From an uncultured bacterium (lineage in GTDB: Bacteria; Vulcanimicrobiota; Xenobia; Xenobiales; Xenobiaceae), in the NCBI GenBank assembly GCA_934644775.1, contig CAKUDB010000015.1, positions 1 through 59,073 of the forward strand: 59,073 bases of DNA. Direction: 5' to 3'. The notes under the pieces were generated by a model, which saw nothing but the letters and a program-made list of their open reading frames with translations, had not been told where the DNA came from and searched no databases. Below are positions 7,974-17,000 of this stretch, one piece after another. Position 1 is the first letter of the stretch; every line of letters starts with the position of its first letter. The position numbers and the translations under genes were made by a program.

Positions 7974-9989
7974 CTAACTGTAGGTAGCGGTACTCTGTTT
8001 CTTATTAAAAAAGAAACATAGAGAGTAAGGAATAACGATTAAGAGAAAGAGCACTATTCCGTAAGCTGAAGCATTAAAGACGTTACCCTCTTGAATTTCC
8101 ATAAAGATATAGGTCGAAAGAGGACGCCACTGAGGTGGACAAGTCATTAAGGTAATGGCCACTTCCTGCATACAAGCTATAAAGATCATAACCGCTCCAG
8201 CAGCTATGCCGGGCCGAATTAAAGGAGCGGTTATTTTGATAAAAGTTAAGAGAGAGGGGGCTCCCAAAAGAGAAGAGCTCTCCTCCAAAGTGCGACTCAC
8301 TTGGCTAAAAGAAGCGGCGATAGAGCGAACTCCGTAAGGGATACTAGTTAAAATATAAGCACAGACAACTAAAGCGCCAGTTAAGTGCCAAGCTAAAGGA
8401 GGCCCGTTAAAGGTACAGATTAAAGCTACAGCAAAGACTACTCCGGGCACAACAAAAGGCAACAAGAGACAAAAATCGAGTAGATGGCACCAACGACTGT
8501 TACTCCTAGCCATAAAGAAAGCAGAAATGGTAGCTAAAAGCAGCGACCAGAAGAGGCCTGGCAAAGCCAACATAAAAGAATTGGCCAAAGGAGAGTCGGC
8601 GGCCCAAGAAGCTTCCCAAACTTGAGCATAACGACTTAAAGTGTAAGAGCTGGGCAAAAACTCAATTCCCCAACTACCAGCAACGCTGACTACAAATGTT
8701 GTAACTACAAAACATAAGGGTACGCCAAAGATTACCGCACAAAAGGTTCCGGCCAACGCGCCCAGCCAAGGATTGGCAGAAGGGGGTGTTTGGGGCTGGC
8801 CTTTACCTCCCACAATTTCGAAGTCGGCACAACTTAGAAAATATTTTTGTAAGGCCAGAAGGGCCAAAACAGTCAACATCATGAGTACAGAAAGCATACA
8901 AGCTCCGCCCCAATAAGTTGAGCCCGACAAATCGCGATAGGCTTCCACCACAATCATGGGATATTGCAAGGGCATAAGCAAACTTATGGCTGAGAAATCG
9001 CCAAAAGAGCGCACAAATACTAGGAAAGCTCCACTAAAGACGGCTGGCCTAAGCAGAGGCAAGCGTACTGTCAAAAAATAAAAAAGATGGCTAGCTCCCA
9101 TTATTTGAGCCGCTTCTGTTAAGGAAGTGTCAAAGTATTCTAAAGCGGCTGAGACGGTAAGCAAGACAAAGGGAAAATAAAGGAAGACTTGGGTAAGTCC
9201 GGCTGCCAAAATAGACTGGGCTTCAAAGGGTAGTCCCCAACCCAAATTGGCCAAGGCTTTGGTGACGATTCCATTTATGCCTAAAATATTTTTTACAGCC
9301 AAAGCGCCCAAAAAAGAAGGCAAAGCTAGGGGGATTATGCTAAGAACTTTAAATAGTCCTCGACCAGGTATCTGGACTCGCTCTATACAAAAAGCGGCCG
9401 TAAGGCCCAGCATAGAAGAGACTGCCGTTACTAAAGAGCAAAAACCAAAAGTTTGCAAAAAACGCCCTTCCCAAGAGTGGCCTGGAGCTAGCCAAGACAT
9501 AAAATAGTAGAGTCGACTACTTGGGGGCAACCAATAATACCAAGTTAGTGAAAAGACAGTCAGCAAAATAGCTACTAGCAAAAGACCATTTAAGCTCAGT
9601 AAATAATCGATCTTTTTAGCCAAAGTGGCGGAGATTAAACTTATGACACTTCGTCCGACTAAAGCTATCAGCAAAAATAAGGCGCTACAACCTGGCACTA
9701 GGCCGACAGTATTGAGTAAACCTCGGCTGTAACGTTGAGTATCGAGCAATTCTCCATAATATTGGAAGGTAAAATTGTGGCTCAACTCTTGCCAAGCTAG
9801 CGAGAGCTGCCCTTGGACAAGATACTCCAAAATAGGGATAGGCTCACCTGTAAAGCTGGTTAAGCCCAGAACAGCAATAGGGATTATAATAAATAGAGCC
9901 ACGAATAAGCCGACTCCCAAGCCGACTATCCATTTCCAAAGACGGGCCAATTTTATCTGCGTCTCCTCTAGAATTAAGACCGCCCCCAT
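7974..9989 (-). CDS. Fused ABC transporter permease, iron(III)-type (FbpB-like)
   Basis: 671 residues with two tandem permease domains of about six membrane helices each. Each carries an EAA loop: EAAQIMGASHLFYFLTVRLP in the first half and LEESSSLLGAPSLLTFIKI in the second. This double-permease layout is typical of Fe(III), thiamine and 2-aminoethylphosphonate importers. No solute-binding protein or ATPase gene is in the window, so the substrate is open. The listed ATG lacks a good ribosome-binding site; GAGGAG lies inside the frame and a TTG at 9950 is a plausible true start. An IS605-like relic sits directly upstream. It follows the opine dehydrogenase/EamA pair on the same strand. Confidence 0.85.
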   Translation of the reverse strand: MGAVLILEETQIKLARLWKWIVGLGVGLFVALFIIIPIAVLGLTSFTGEPIPILEYLVQGQLSLAWQELSHNFTFQYYGELLDTQRYSRGLLNTVGLVPGCSALFLLIALVGRSVISLISATLAKKIDYLLSLNGLLLVAILLTVFSLTWYYWLPPSSRLYYFMSWLAPGHSWEGRFLQTFGFCSLVTAVSSMLGLTAAFCIERVQIPGRGLFKVLSIIPLALPSFLGALAVKNILGINGIVTKALANLGWGLPFEAQSILAAGLTQVFLYFPFVLLTVSAALEYFDTSLTEAAQIMGASHLFYFLTVRLPLLRPAVFSGAFLVFVRSFGDFSAISLLMPLQYPMIVVEAYRDLSGSTYWGGACMLSVLMMLTVLALLALQKYFLSCADFEIVGGKGQPQTPPSANPWLGALAGTFCAVIFGVPLCFVVTTFVVSVAGSWGIEFLPSSYTLSRYAQVWEASWAADSPLANSFMLALPGLFWSLLLATISAFFMARSNSRWCHLLDFCLLLPFVVPGVVFAVALICTFNGPPLAWHLTGALVVCAYILTSIPYGVRSIAASFSQVSRTLEESSSLLGAPSLLTFIKITAPLIRPGIAAGAVMIFIACMQEVAITLMTCPPQWRPLSTYIFMEIQEGNVFNASAYGIVLFLLIVIPYSLCFFFNKKQSTATYS

Positions 9990-9994
9990 TTTAC

Positions 9995-10037
9995 CACGAG
10001 TGCCGTAAAGCCCCTGCCTTCAGGTATGGTGATAAAG
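9995..10037 (+). mobile_element. IS605/TnpB right-end (omega-RNA hairpin) relic, copy B
   Basis: Preceded by TTAC (9991-9994), it reads CACGAGTGCCGTAAAGCCCC and continues as CTGCCTTCAGG, forming a small CCTG/CAGG hairpin. The first ~22 bases match copy A (17521-17569) at 18 positions. A GCCGTAA-GCCCCTG-CTTCAGG pattern is characteristic of IS200/IS605 and IS607 right ends, where it forms the 3' scaffold of the TnpB guide RNA. No tnpA or tnpB is near. It sits between the ABC permease start and the EamA gene. Confidence 0.6.
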
Positions 10038-10040
10038 ACA

Positions 10041-10077
10041 CGTCCACCGAATCTGTGTAAGCAATTGAAGGTGGACG
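10041..10077. terminator. Hairpin after the EamA gene
   Basis: Perfect 8-bp stem CGTCCACC/GGTGGACG with a 21-base loop. On the minus strand it follows the EamA stop and is trailed by TGTCTTTAT, so it may act as a weak terminator. It abuts relic copy B. Confidence 0.45.
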
Positions 10078-10142
10078 GTTATTGCGTAGTTGCTATTTAT
10101 ATATTTTCAAGCAGAAAGTTCCTTGGCTGCATTCTCGTATTC

Positions 10143-11063
10143 CTACTTTATGGACAAATAGTTATTTTTGCTCTGACGACAAGTTTTTTGTTTTACTTCC
10201 TCCCTTTCGGCTACCTTTTTGCGCTGTACTTTGGCTAAAGGAATGCCAGCAAAAACGCAAATTACGCCCAACCACTGGATCCAGGAGAGTGGATCAGACA
10301 AGATAAGAGCTGCAGCTACAATAACTAACGGTCGCTGCAAGAGGTTGAATATAGACATATTGGTTGAACCGACCAATTTTATAGCCCACAGAAAAGCCAC
10401 ATTGGCAGCAGCGGCGGCTAAACCAATCCAGATACCGATAGAGAGCGATTCTTTGGGAAAGGGCTCTTGGAAGGGCCAAATAAATAAGAGGGCCAACAGA
10501 GCGTTGATCCAAAAGATCCAGGTAGAAATTAAGGCCGGAGCAAAATCTTGGGTAAGCGACTCCATGCGCACTCGGTATACTGTAGAACTAATTACAGCGC
10601 CGACAATAGCTACATAGCCTATCCAACTGCGCGAAAAAGTAGCTGAGCTGCTGCTAAAAATATCCATAGTCAGCAACACGCCGACAAAGCAAAGAGCAAA
10701 GCCTACCCAGAAACGCCAAGTCAAAAGATCGCGCCCCAAAGCCCAATTGGCCATAGCTACGATAGCCGGAGTGGTGGTTACAATAGTTATAACCTCCACA
10801 GCGGAAATATATTTCAGAGCATAAAGGGTAAGGCCGTTAGTAATAAGCAGTAAGATGCTGACACTACCTATACGCAAAGCGTCGCTATAACGTACTAAGC
10901 GAAAATGTCTGGTCATAGGCAAAATTACCAAAGCGGCCACAACGTTTTTAAGTACCAGTAGTTGTAATGGGGTGACAGACCCCCTATAGCCCAACTTTAC
11001 TAAAATAGGCTCAATGGAGGCAGCTAAAAGGGCTAAAAGTACACATATAGCACTGCCACTCAT
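10143..11063 (-). CDS. DMT-superfamily (EamA) transporter
   Basis: 306 residues with about ten hydrophobic helices in two five-helix EamA repeats. GYRGSVTPLQLLVLKNVVAA is typical of the first repeat and GSTNMSIFNLLQRPLVIV of the second; the tail is basic and cytoplasmic (VQRKKVAEREEVKQK). It starts one base after the opine dehydrogenase stop, so the two are surely co-transcribed. EamA proteins export amino acids, nucleosides and, in Pseudomonas aeruginosa (CntI), an opine metallophore. Export of the dehydrogenase product is therefore a reasonable inference. Confidence 0.85.
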   Translation of the reverse strand: MSGSAICVLLALLAASIEPILVKLGYRGSVTPLQLLVLKNVVAALVILPMTRHFRLVRYSDALRIGSVSILLLITNGLTLYALKYISAVEVITIVTTTPAIVAMANWALGRDLLTWRFWVGFALCFVGVLLTMDIFSSSSATFSRSWIGYVAIVGAVISSTVYRVRMESLTQDFAPALISTWIFWINALLALLFIWPFQEPFPKESLSIGIWIGLAAAAANVAFLWAIKLVGSTNMSIFNLLQRPLVIVAAALILSDPLSWIQWLGVICVFAGIPLAKVQRKKVAEREEVKQKTCRQSKNNYLSIK

Positions 11064-11064
11064 C

Positions 11065-12159
11065 TTAAGATATCCATTTTTGTAATTCGGGATAAGCCAT
11101 CTTTGACCAACCTAATTTTTCTAAAGTGCGCCCATTTTTAAAAAAGTTTTCGCCAATTAAAACTTGGGCGATATTTATAATGGCGTCGGCGATAGGCGTA
11201 TCTACTCCGGCCAATTTAGCTAAATAGTGCATAGGCACCAAAGTAGAGCAAACATCTTCGCGCAAATAGCGGTGATTTAATTTATTCGGAGCTACACTAG
11301 TTTTATAATTGGGGACGGTTCGCATGGCTTTAAGTAAAGAGTGCTCTTGTAAATCACACCCATAATAATTATCTAACCACTCTTCGGCAGGAAGTAATTT
11401 AGTGTTGTAAGCTTTGGCTACGGCTTGAAATTCCTCTTCCAAAGCTCGCATAAGTTTTACAGTATGTTCGGTGAAGCCTTCACAATAGAAAAGGAAGTTT
11501 TCCGCTCTGTCTACCCTATTCATGTTGGCGATCATCGTCAACGGATGGGCCAAAGCGCCAAAATCGGTAAGGCCGCGTTGGATAACGTTGTCAGCGGGCT
11601 TAAGTCCGGGGAAGAGCGCTTGCATTAGAGGCAAAACTCGCTCCAGGTTGCGACGCTGGGGAGTACAAACTAAGTTCCATTTTTTTATACCGCGTACCCA
11701 AACTTTGCCGTCCGCTTGCAAACGAGAAGCGAAGAGGGCGTCAGTTTCCACAACTTCAATCTTTCCTTTAAGGGAAGGATTGTACTCCCCCAGTGTCTGT
11801 TCAAACTCTACTGAGCCAGCTAATTTAGAAGAAAAGACTACGATAATTTGGCCAGGCTTAACGTAAGGTGCCAACCTCATGGCCAGGTCGTGGTAAGCGG
11901 TAGTCACTGTAGCAACAAAAATCACTCGACAAGCCCGAACCGATTCTGCCAAGTCGGAGCTGACAGAATAAAGGCAAAAATCGCCTTCCAGCTTGCCGTA
12001 AGCTTGAATATGATGTTCTTTAACGACACAAGGGCATAAATGGCTTAAATTACGCGCCCACATATGGACTGAGCAGCCCAACTGGGCCAGATAACAAGAG
12101 AGAGAATGGGCGCAATTGCCGCCACCTAGAACGGCGACGGATAATTTTTCGCACAACAA
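11065..12159 (-). CDS. Opine (octopine/nopaline-type) dehydrogenase
   Basis: 364 residues. The N-terminal Rossmann motif is VAVLGGGNCAHSL. The C-terminal NAD/NADP octopine/nopaline dehydrogenase domain has GALAHPLTMIANMNR (the catalytic His region), NHRYLREDVCSTLVP, GVDTPIADAIINIA and GRTLEKLG, all in family order. These enzymes reductively condense an amino acid with a 2-oxo acid to make an opine. The common EDVPYGLV box reads EDVCSTLV here, possibly a specificity change. AGGTGG lies upstream of tandem TTG codons at 12159 and 12156; the longer GTG at 12168 overlaps that ribosome-binding site. It is first in an operon with the EamA exporter. Confidence 0.85.
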   Translation of the reverse strand: MLCEKLSVAVLGGGNCAHSLSCYLAQLGCSVHMWARNLSHLCPCVVKEHHIQAYGKLEGDFCLYSVSSDLAESVRACRVIFVATVTTAYHDLAMRLAPYVKPGQIIVVFSSKLAGSVEFEQTLGEYNPSLKGKIEVVETDALFASRLQADGKVWVRGIKKWNLVCTPQRRNLERVLPLMQALFPGLKPADNVIQRGLTDFGALAHPLTMIANMNRVDRAENFLFYCEGFTEHTVKLMRALEEEFQAVAKAYNTKLLPAEEWLDNYYGCDLQEHSLLKAMRTVPNYKTSVAPNKLNHRYLREDVCSTLVPMHYLAKLAGVDTPIADAIINIAQVLIGENFFKNGRTLEKLGWSKMAYPELQKWIS

Positions 12160-12168
12160 AATAACCAC

Positions 12169-12471
12169 CTATTTTTTAGGTGAATAAATAAGACACAGCC
12201 CATTGGCGCAGTAGTTATAACAGAAAGTCCCTGTAATAGTCAACAATTACTTTTAGAAGCGCCTAAGAGTTGGCTACTTAGGCAAAATAGAAAGATCTAC
12301 GAAAAAAAACAACTATTGGCCCAAAATAAGATATAAATAAAGGTTTTTGCCCTCAGTTAAGTTGAAAGCTTCTCTTAGGTAATTATCTCGAACCCACTTA
12401 AGAATTAAGTAGTAAGTTTTTTACCAACTAGCTATCTATTTTTCGGTGTATTCTAACAAGGAGAGTATATC
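12169..12471. promoter_or_regulatory. Divergent intergenic region (opine dehydrogenase / stalk protein)
   Basis: About 300 AT-rich bases between two divergent genes, with no ORF. The ribosome-binding site AAGGAG for the 12472 GTG lies near 12459. Promoters for both directions must be here, but I find no box pair good enough to name and no riboswitch or strong palindrome. Confidence 0.5.
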
Positions 12472-13872
12472 GTGCTTAAACGTAAGAGCAATTTTATAAA
12501 AAGTTTAGTCGTTGCTTTGGCTGTTGTAAGTACATTTCTGACTTTAAGCTTGAGCACTCGCGCCTCTTCGCCCTCTATCAAAGTTTTAGTAGACGATAAG
12601 CCGCTGTCTCAGTCGGGCGTTATGCTTAACGGAGCTACTTTAGTTCCCATGCGGGCGATATTCGAAGCCCTGGGAGCAGAAGTAAAGTGGGAAGGTTCTA
12701 CCCGTACAGTCACCGCCACCAAAGGTTCTACCGAAATTCGCCTCAGCTTAGGCAAAACTGACGCTTATATTAACGGTGCTTTGAAAGTTCTTTCTACTCC
12801 GGCCGCTTCCGTAGATGGCACTACTATGGTTCCTCTGCGCTTTATCGGTGAAGCTTTAGGGGCTCAGGTAAAGTGGGAAGGCGCTACCAAGACTGTTTAT
12901 GTGAACAGCCCAGAAGCAGCTTCCGGCAACTTAGCTATTGAAGAGCTGATCGTTAGCCCTCGTCGCGTTTTGCGCACCGGCGACACCCTTACTGTACAAA
13001 TGCGCGGTGCAGCCGGTTGTAAGGCCACTTTCGACATCGTTGGCTTTAAAAGTGATATTCCCATGCACGAAGATAAAGAGGGCGTCTATTCCGGTTCTTT
13101 AACTATCCTCAAAAATATGAAAGTTTCTGACGCCGTTTTAGTTGGCCGCTTAGCTAAAGATGGCCAAGACGCCTCTAAAGAAGCGGTTCAGACTATTACT
13201 ATTAACGGTAAGTCTTCCACTTCTTCTTCCTCTTCCGCCGTTAATGTAGCTAACGATCCCAAGTTAAGCAAATTCTTTACGGCTATCCATCCAGTCCCTA
13301 ACGCCTCTGTGCGCCGCGCCAATTCCGTAAAAGTAGAATTTGTCAATAAGATCAGCGAAGGCTCTATCCGCCTTTTCTTAGACGACAACGAAGTAACCGG
13401 CTCCTGCGATTACGATACTAAAGCTATTAGTTATGTTCCCGAGAACAGTTTAGCTGCCGGTAAACACAATGCTAAAGTTTTGGGTATCGACAACGAAGGG
13501 CAGAAGATCGATTACTCTTGGACTTTTACCTGCGGTAAGAAGAGTACCGCTTCGGCTTCTAAAGATTATACCCTTAAACTCAGCGTTCCCGAAGCCAACG
13601 AAAAGATAGGTAATACTCTCCATTTAGTGGGAACTACCGCTCCTGGAGCCACTATCAAATTTGAAATTGTCGGTAAAGCCTCTGTAATGAACCTTATTAC
13701 TATTAAAGGTAAAGCGATCACTATCGAAACTACGGCCGATTCTCAAGGCGCTTTTGAAACTAAAGTAGACCTTTCTTCCTTAGCTTCAGGTATGACAGTA
13801 ACTATTAACGGTGAAGCTTACCTGGACGGCGAAAAGATAGCTGATATTAGCCGCACAGTCACTCGCAGCTAA
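12472..13872 (+). CDS. Secreted protein with two copper-amine-oxidase-type stalk domains
   Basis: 466 residues, GTG start behind AAGGAG. Signal peptide 1-~31 (KSLVVALAVVSTFLTLSLST). Two stalk repeats follow: LVPMRAIFEALGAEVKWEGS and MVPLRFIGEALGAQVKWEGA, the hallmark of copper amine oxidase N-terminal-like domains, which act as cell-surface modules with no oxidase activity. Residues ~155-245 form a beta domain with SDIPMHEDKEGVYSG, ~263-350 an Ig-like domain and ~362-466 another beta domain. The last three modules recur in the 35723 gene. It is monocistronic, with its own terminator, and probably has a surface or periplasmic structural role. Confidence 0.82.
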   Translation: MLKRKSNFIKSLVVALAVVSTFLTLSLSTRASSPSIKVLVDDKPLSQSGVMLNGATLVPMRAIFEALGAEVKWEGSTRTVTATKGSTEIRLSLGKTDAYINGALKVLSTPAASVDGTTMVPLRFIGEALGAQVKWEGATKTVYVNSPEAASGNLAIEELIVSPRRVLRTGDTLTVQMRGAAGCKATFDIVGFKSDIPMHEDKEGVYSGSLTILKNMKVSDAVLVGRLAKDGQDASKEAVQTITINGKSSTSSSSSAVNVANDPKLSKFFTAIHPVPNASVRRANSVKVEFVNKISEGSIRLFLDDNEVTGSCDYDTKAISYVPENSLAAGKHNAKVLGIDNEGQKIDYSWTFTCGKKSTASASKDYTLKLSVPEANEKIGNTLHLVGTTAPGATIKFEIVGKASVMNLITIKGKAITIETTADSQGAFETKVDLSSLASGMTVTINGEAYLDGEKIADISRTVTRS

Positions 13873-13900
13873 ATTTTAGTTATAACTTAGCTTTAAAATA

Positions 13901-13965
13901 AGCTCTCCTCTAATGATATGTACCCAGGATTCGTGGTACATATCATAGTAGGAGGGCTTTTTATT
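13901..13965 (+). terminator. Terminator of stalk-domain gene
   Basis: A long hairpin of more than 20 bp; the upper stem TGATATGTACC/GGTACATATCA is perfect with a 10-base loop, and the lower stem pairs AGCTCTCCT with AGGAGGGCT. It ends in TTTTTATTTAT. Confidence 0.92.
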
Positions 13966-14083
13966 TATAAAACTCATATTTTATATTTATGAAGGATAAA
14001 AAATTAACTAATAATAAAGAAAAGCCTAGACTTTTGCCCCATTTGTCGGGATCTATAGGTAACTGTGAAATAAAGGAGGCGTC

Positions 14084-17000
14084 ATGTCTTTTAACTCCAC
14101 TTCCTTAACTAATTTAATGTCGTCAATTACTGGCAATATGCCTATTTTGGGCAGCCAAGATTTTGCCACCCAGATGGGGGTCAATTTCAATATAGACGAC
14201 TCAGTACAAATTACCGGTTCAGCCCAACTGGAAGGTACTGAAGATGCCGAAGCGGTAATGAAAGCTCAGAGAGAAAATTTTGACAAATCTTTCACTACCG
14301 AAGATGTAGCTGCTTTATTTGGTAAAGACGCCAGCGAGCTTACTGAGCAGCAAAGTAAAGATTTAAGTTTCCTTCTCTTTAATATTAGTCAAGAGAATGC
14401 TAGACGCAAAGAAGAGGGCGAAGATCCTCTCACTAAAGACGAATTAAACGAATTTATTAAGGCTTCAGTAACCGATTACAAAAGCCAAATTGAAAAAGGC
14501 CAAAAAGCCGAAGAGACTAAAAGCGGCCAAGTCGCTGCTGAAGATCAAGACGACCAAGAAGTCGACTCTTTAGGCCAAACTCTAGCCGAGCTGGGAATCG
14601 AAGAATTGACCGACGAGCAAATGGAAGGCATTAATAAAGCTCTCGATCAATACGAAAATGGCGAAGAAGTAACCGCCGCCAAAGACGCCAAAGCTGCTAA
14701 AGAGGCCAAAGAAGCCGAAGAAGCTAAGAAAGCCGAGGAAGCCAAGCAAGCCGAACAAGCTGCCGAGCCAGCTCAAGCCAACGAAATGGCTCAGCAAGCC
14801 CCCCAAGCTCAGTCAGGTCAGCCCAGCCAAAGCAGTCCCGGTAGCAGCGGTGCCGCCCCAGTAGGCTCTTCCGGCAGTGTAGGTAGTCCCAGTTCAGTAG
14901 GCTCAGTAGGCAACGTAGGTAGCGCCAGTCCGGCAGCCGCTTCTAGTGAAGCCGCCTCTGCTTCCAACACCCCCGAAATGGCCGAAGATTTGCAAGGCTT
15001 ACAGCAGCAAAAGGCTGAAGCCCAGACTAAAGTCGGCGACTTGGGCTCTCAAATTGAGTCTAAAAAGTCCGAAATAAATCAGCGCAAATCTGATATTGCC
15101 AAAGAGATCGGTACCGACGGTTTATCTCCTCAGCAGAAAGTCGAACAGCAAAAGAATCAGACAGACTACGACAAGGCCAAAGCCGACTACGACAGAGCTC
15201 AGCAAGAAAAGGCCAAAGTCCAGCAGGATAATACCCAGACCAACCAAGATATAGCTCAGAATCAACAAAATCTTTACACTAAGGCTGCCGAAAAGCAAGC
15301 TAAGAGTGCTGAATTAAGTTCTGCCCAAAACGAATTAAGTTCACTTAAGCCTCCTTCAGCTCCCAGCGGCGACGACAAAGAAGCTAAGGCCGCCTACGAT
15401 AGCGCCAAAGCAGAGTACGACGCCAAAAAGGCCGAGTTGCAAGCCAAAGTCGATCAGCTTAAAGCCGAAGAAAAAGCTATCCAAAGCGAAATTACCAAGC
15501 TTGAGCAGAAAAATTCCAATTTGGAAAGAAGGAAAGCTACTCAAGAGCAGCGCCTTACCAACTACGAAGAGCAAATGACCCGTGCTCAATCCATTATGGA
15601 TGAGAAGATGGCCGCTATCCAAGAAGGCAATCCTGCCGTTAAAGAGGCTATCGAGCAAGACGAACAGCTCCAAGCTTTAGAGACTGAAATTTCCAATTTG
15701 GAAAGTCAGAAAAGTGAGCAAGAGAAATTCATTAAGCAACTGGACAACCAAATTGCTTTAAAAGAGAAGCAAGATACCGCTGTTCAGCAATTGCGCCAAG
15801 AAGAAGCTCAAGAAAACTTCGAAGAGGCTCTTAATAAAGTCGGCAATCCTACCGGAGAGCTTAAGAATCCCGATCCTTTAGGCCTTGATAGTCCTTTTAA
15901 ATTCCACAATGAGAGAGAAGCTGTCGACGTCACCGATCCGGAAAAAGCTGGCGAAGCTATCGAGTGGGCTCGCGAAGCTTTAGAGCGAGATCCCAACAAC
16001 GAAAAGGCTCAGGCCGTTTTAGATTCGGGCTCGGCTTACCTCGAGCAACGGCAAGCTTCTGCTGAAAATGCAGCTGTCGAAGCGGTAAATAATTTACCCG
16101 ACGGCTTAAAAGACGCTGCCAATGCCCATATCCAAGAAGCTATAGCTAATGCCGACGGCCGCAATGTCAACGACGTAGTCCGAGAAGCTATTGCCGACTA
16201 CACTAAGGGCTTATTGGATAAAGACGATCTTTCCGATGAAGATAGGGCTTTAGTACAAACTGCCGCCGACGCTACTGCTGCCAGCGTCAAAGCTGACGAG
16301 CGCTACCACCAAGCTTTGGAAGCGGAGTCGGAAGTAGAATTTTACAAAGCTGTCGACAAGCTTCCCGAAAATGCCAAGGCCGAAGCTTACGCTATGCGCG
16401 ATTCGATCAATGCTTTAGATCGTAAGGGCGCTTGCCAGAGCGTTACCGATGCTTACGCCGATATTACCGAATATTTAGAGAAGCATCCTGACACCGATTT
16501 GGATATGCAAACTGCCAAGTCGATGTTTGGCGACTACGGCCCTGTAGCTCTGGCTGCTCTTCAAGATGAGAGTGGCGAGATGGCTACTCAGCTTCTGGAC
16601 GAAAATAATTATGCCGACTTTGAAGCTACGGCTTTGCCTGATTTATTCCCCGATTCCAGATTTAAGCCAGTTCCGCAAGATATTCCTAATGGCGGCGGCT
16701 ACAAGGGCGATACCACCTCTATGTATCGCGACAACCTTATAGATATGGCTAATCGCAATGTTGAGAGCTTCTCTGAAAAGTACAATGAAGCTGTTTCTAG
16801 CGATTACTCTCCCTACAGCCGTAAGTGGAAGAATGTAGACTCTATGGCTAAAGATGCTGAGGGTTGGAAGAATCTGTCCGACGAATACAGCATTAAGATG
16901 ACCAAAGAGAAAGAGACCGGCTATGCCGAGCGTATTGCCGCCGGTACCTTATCTGAAGCGGCCATTAAAGCTATGAGCGAGCCTACCTTAGAAGACTTAA

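Noticed and set aside
10026..10238. 70-codon ORF with a hydrophobic stretch
   Set aside because: It overlaps a hairpin, and its C-terminal half is antisense to the EamA gene.
11065..12159. Assignment as staphylopine dehydrogenase (cntM)
   Set aside because: The C-terminal motifs fit the octopine/nopaline dehydrogenase family better than the staphylopine family, and no cntL is adjacent.
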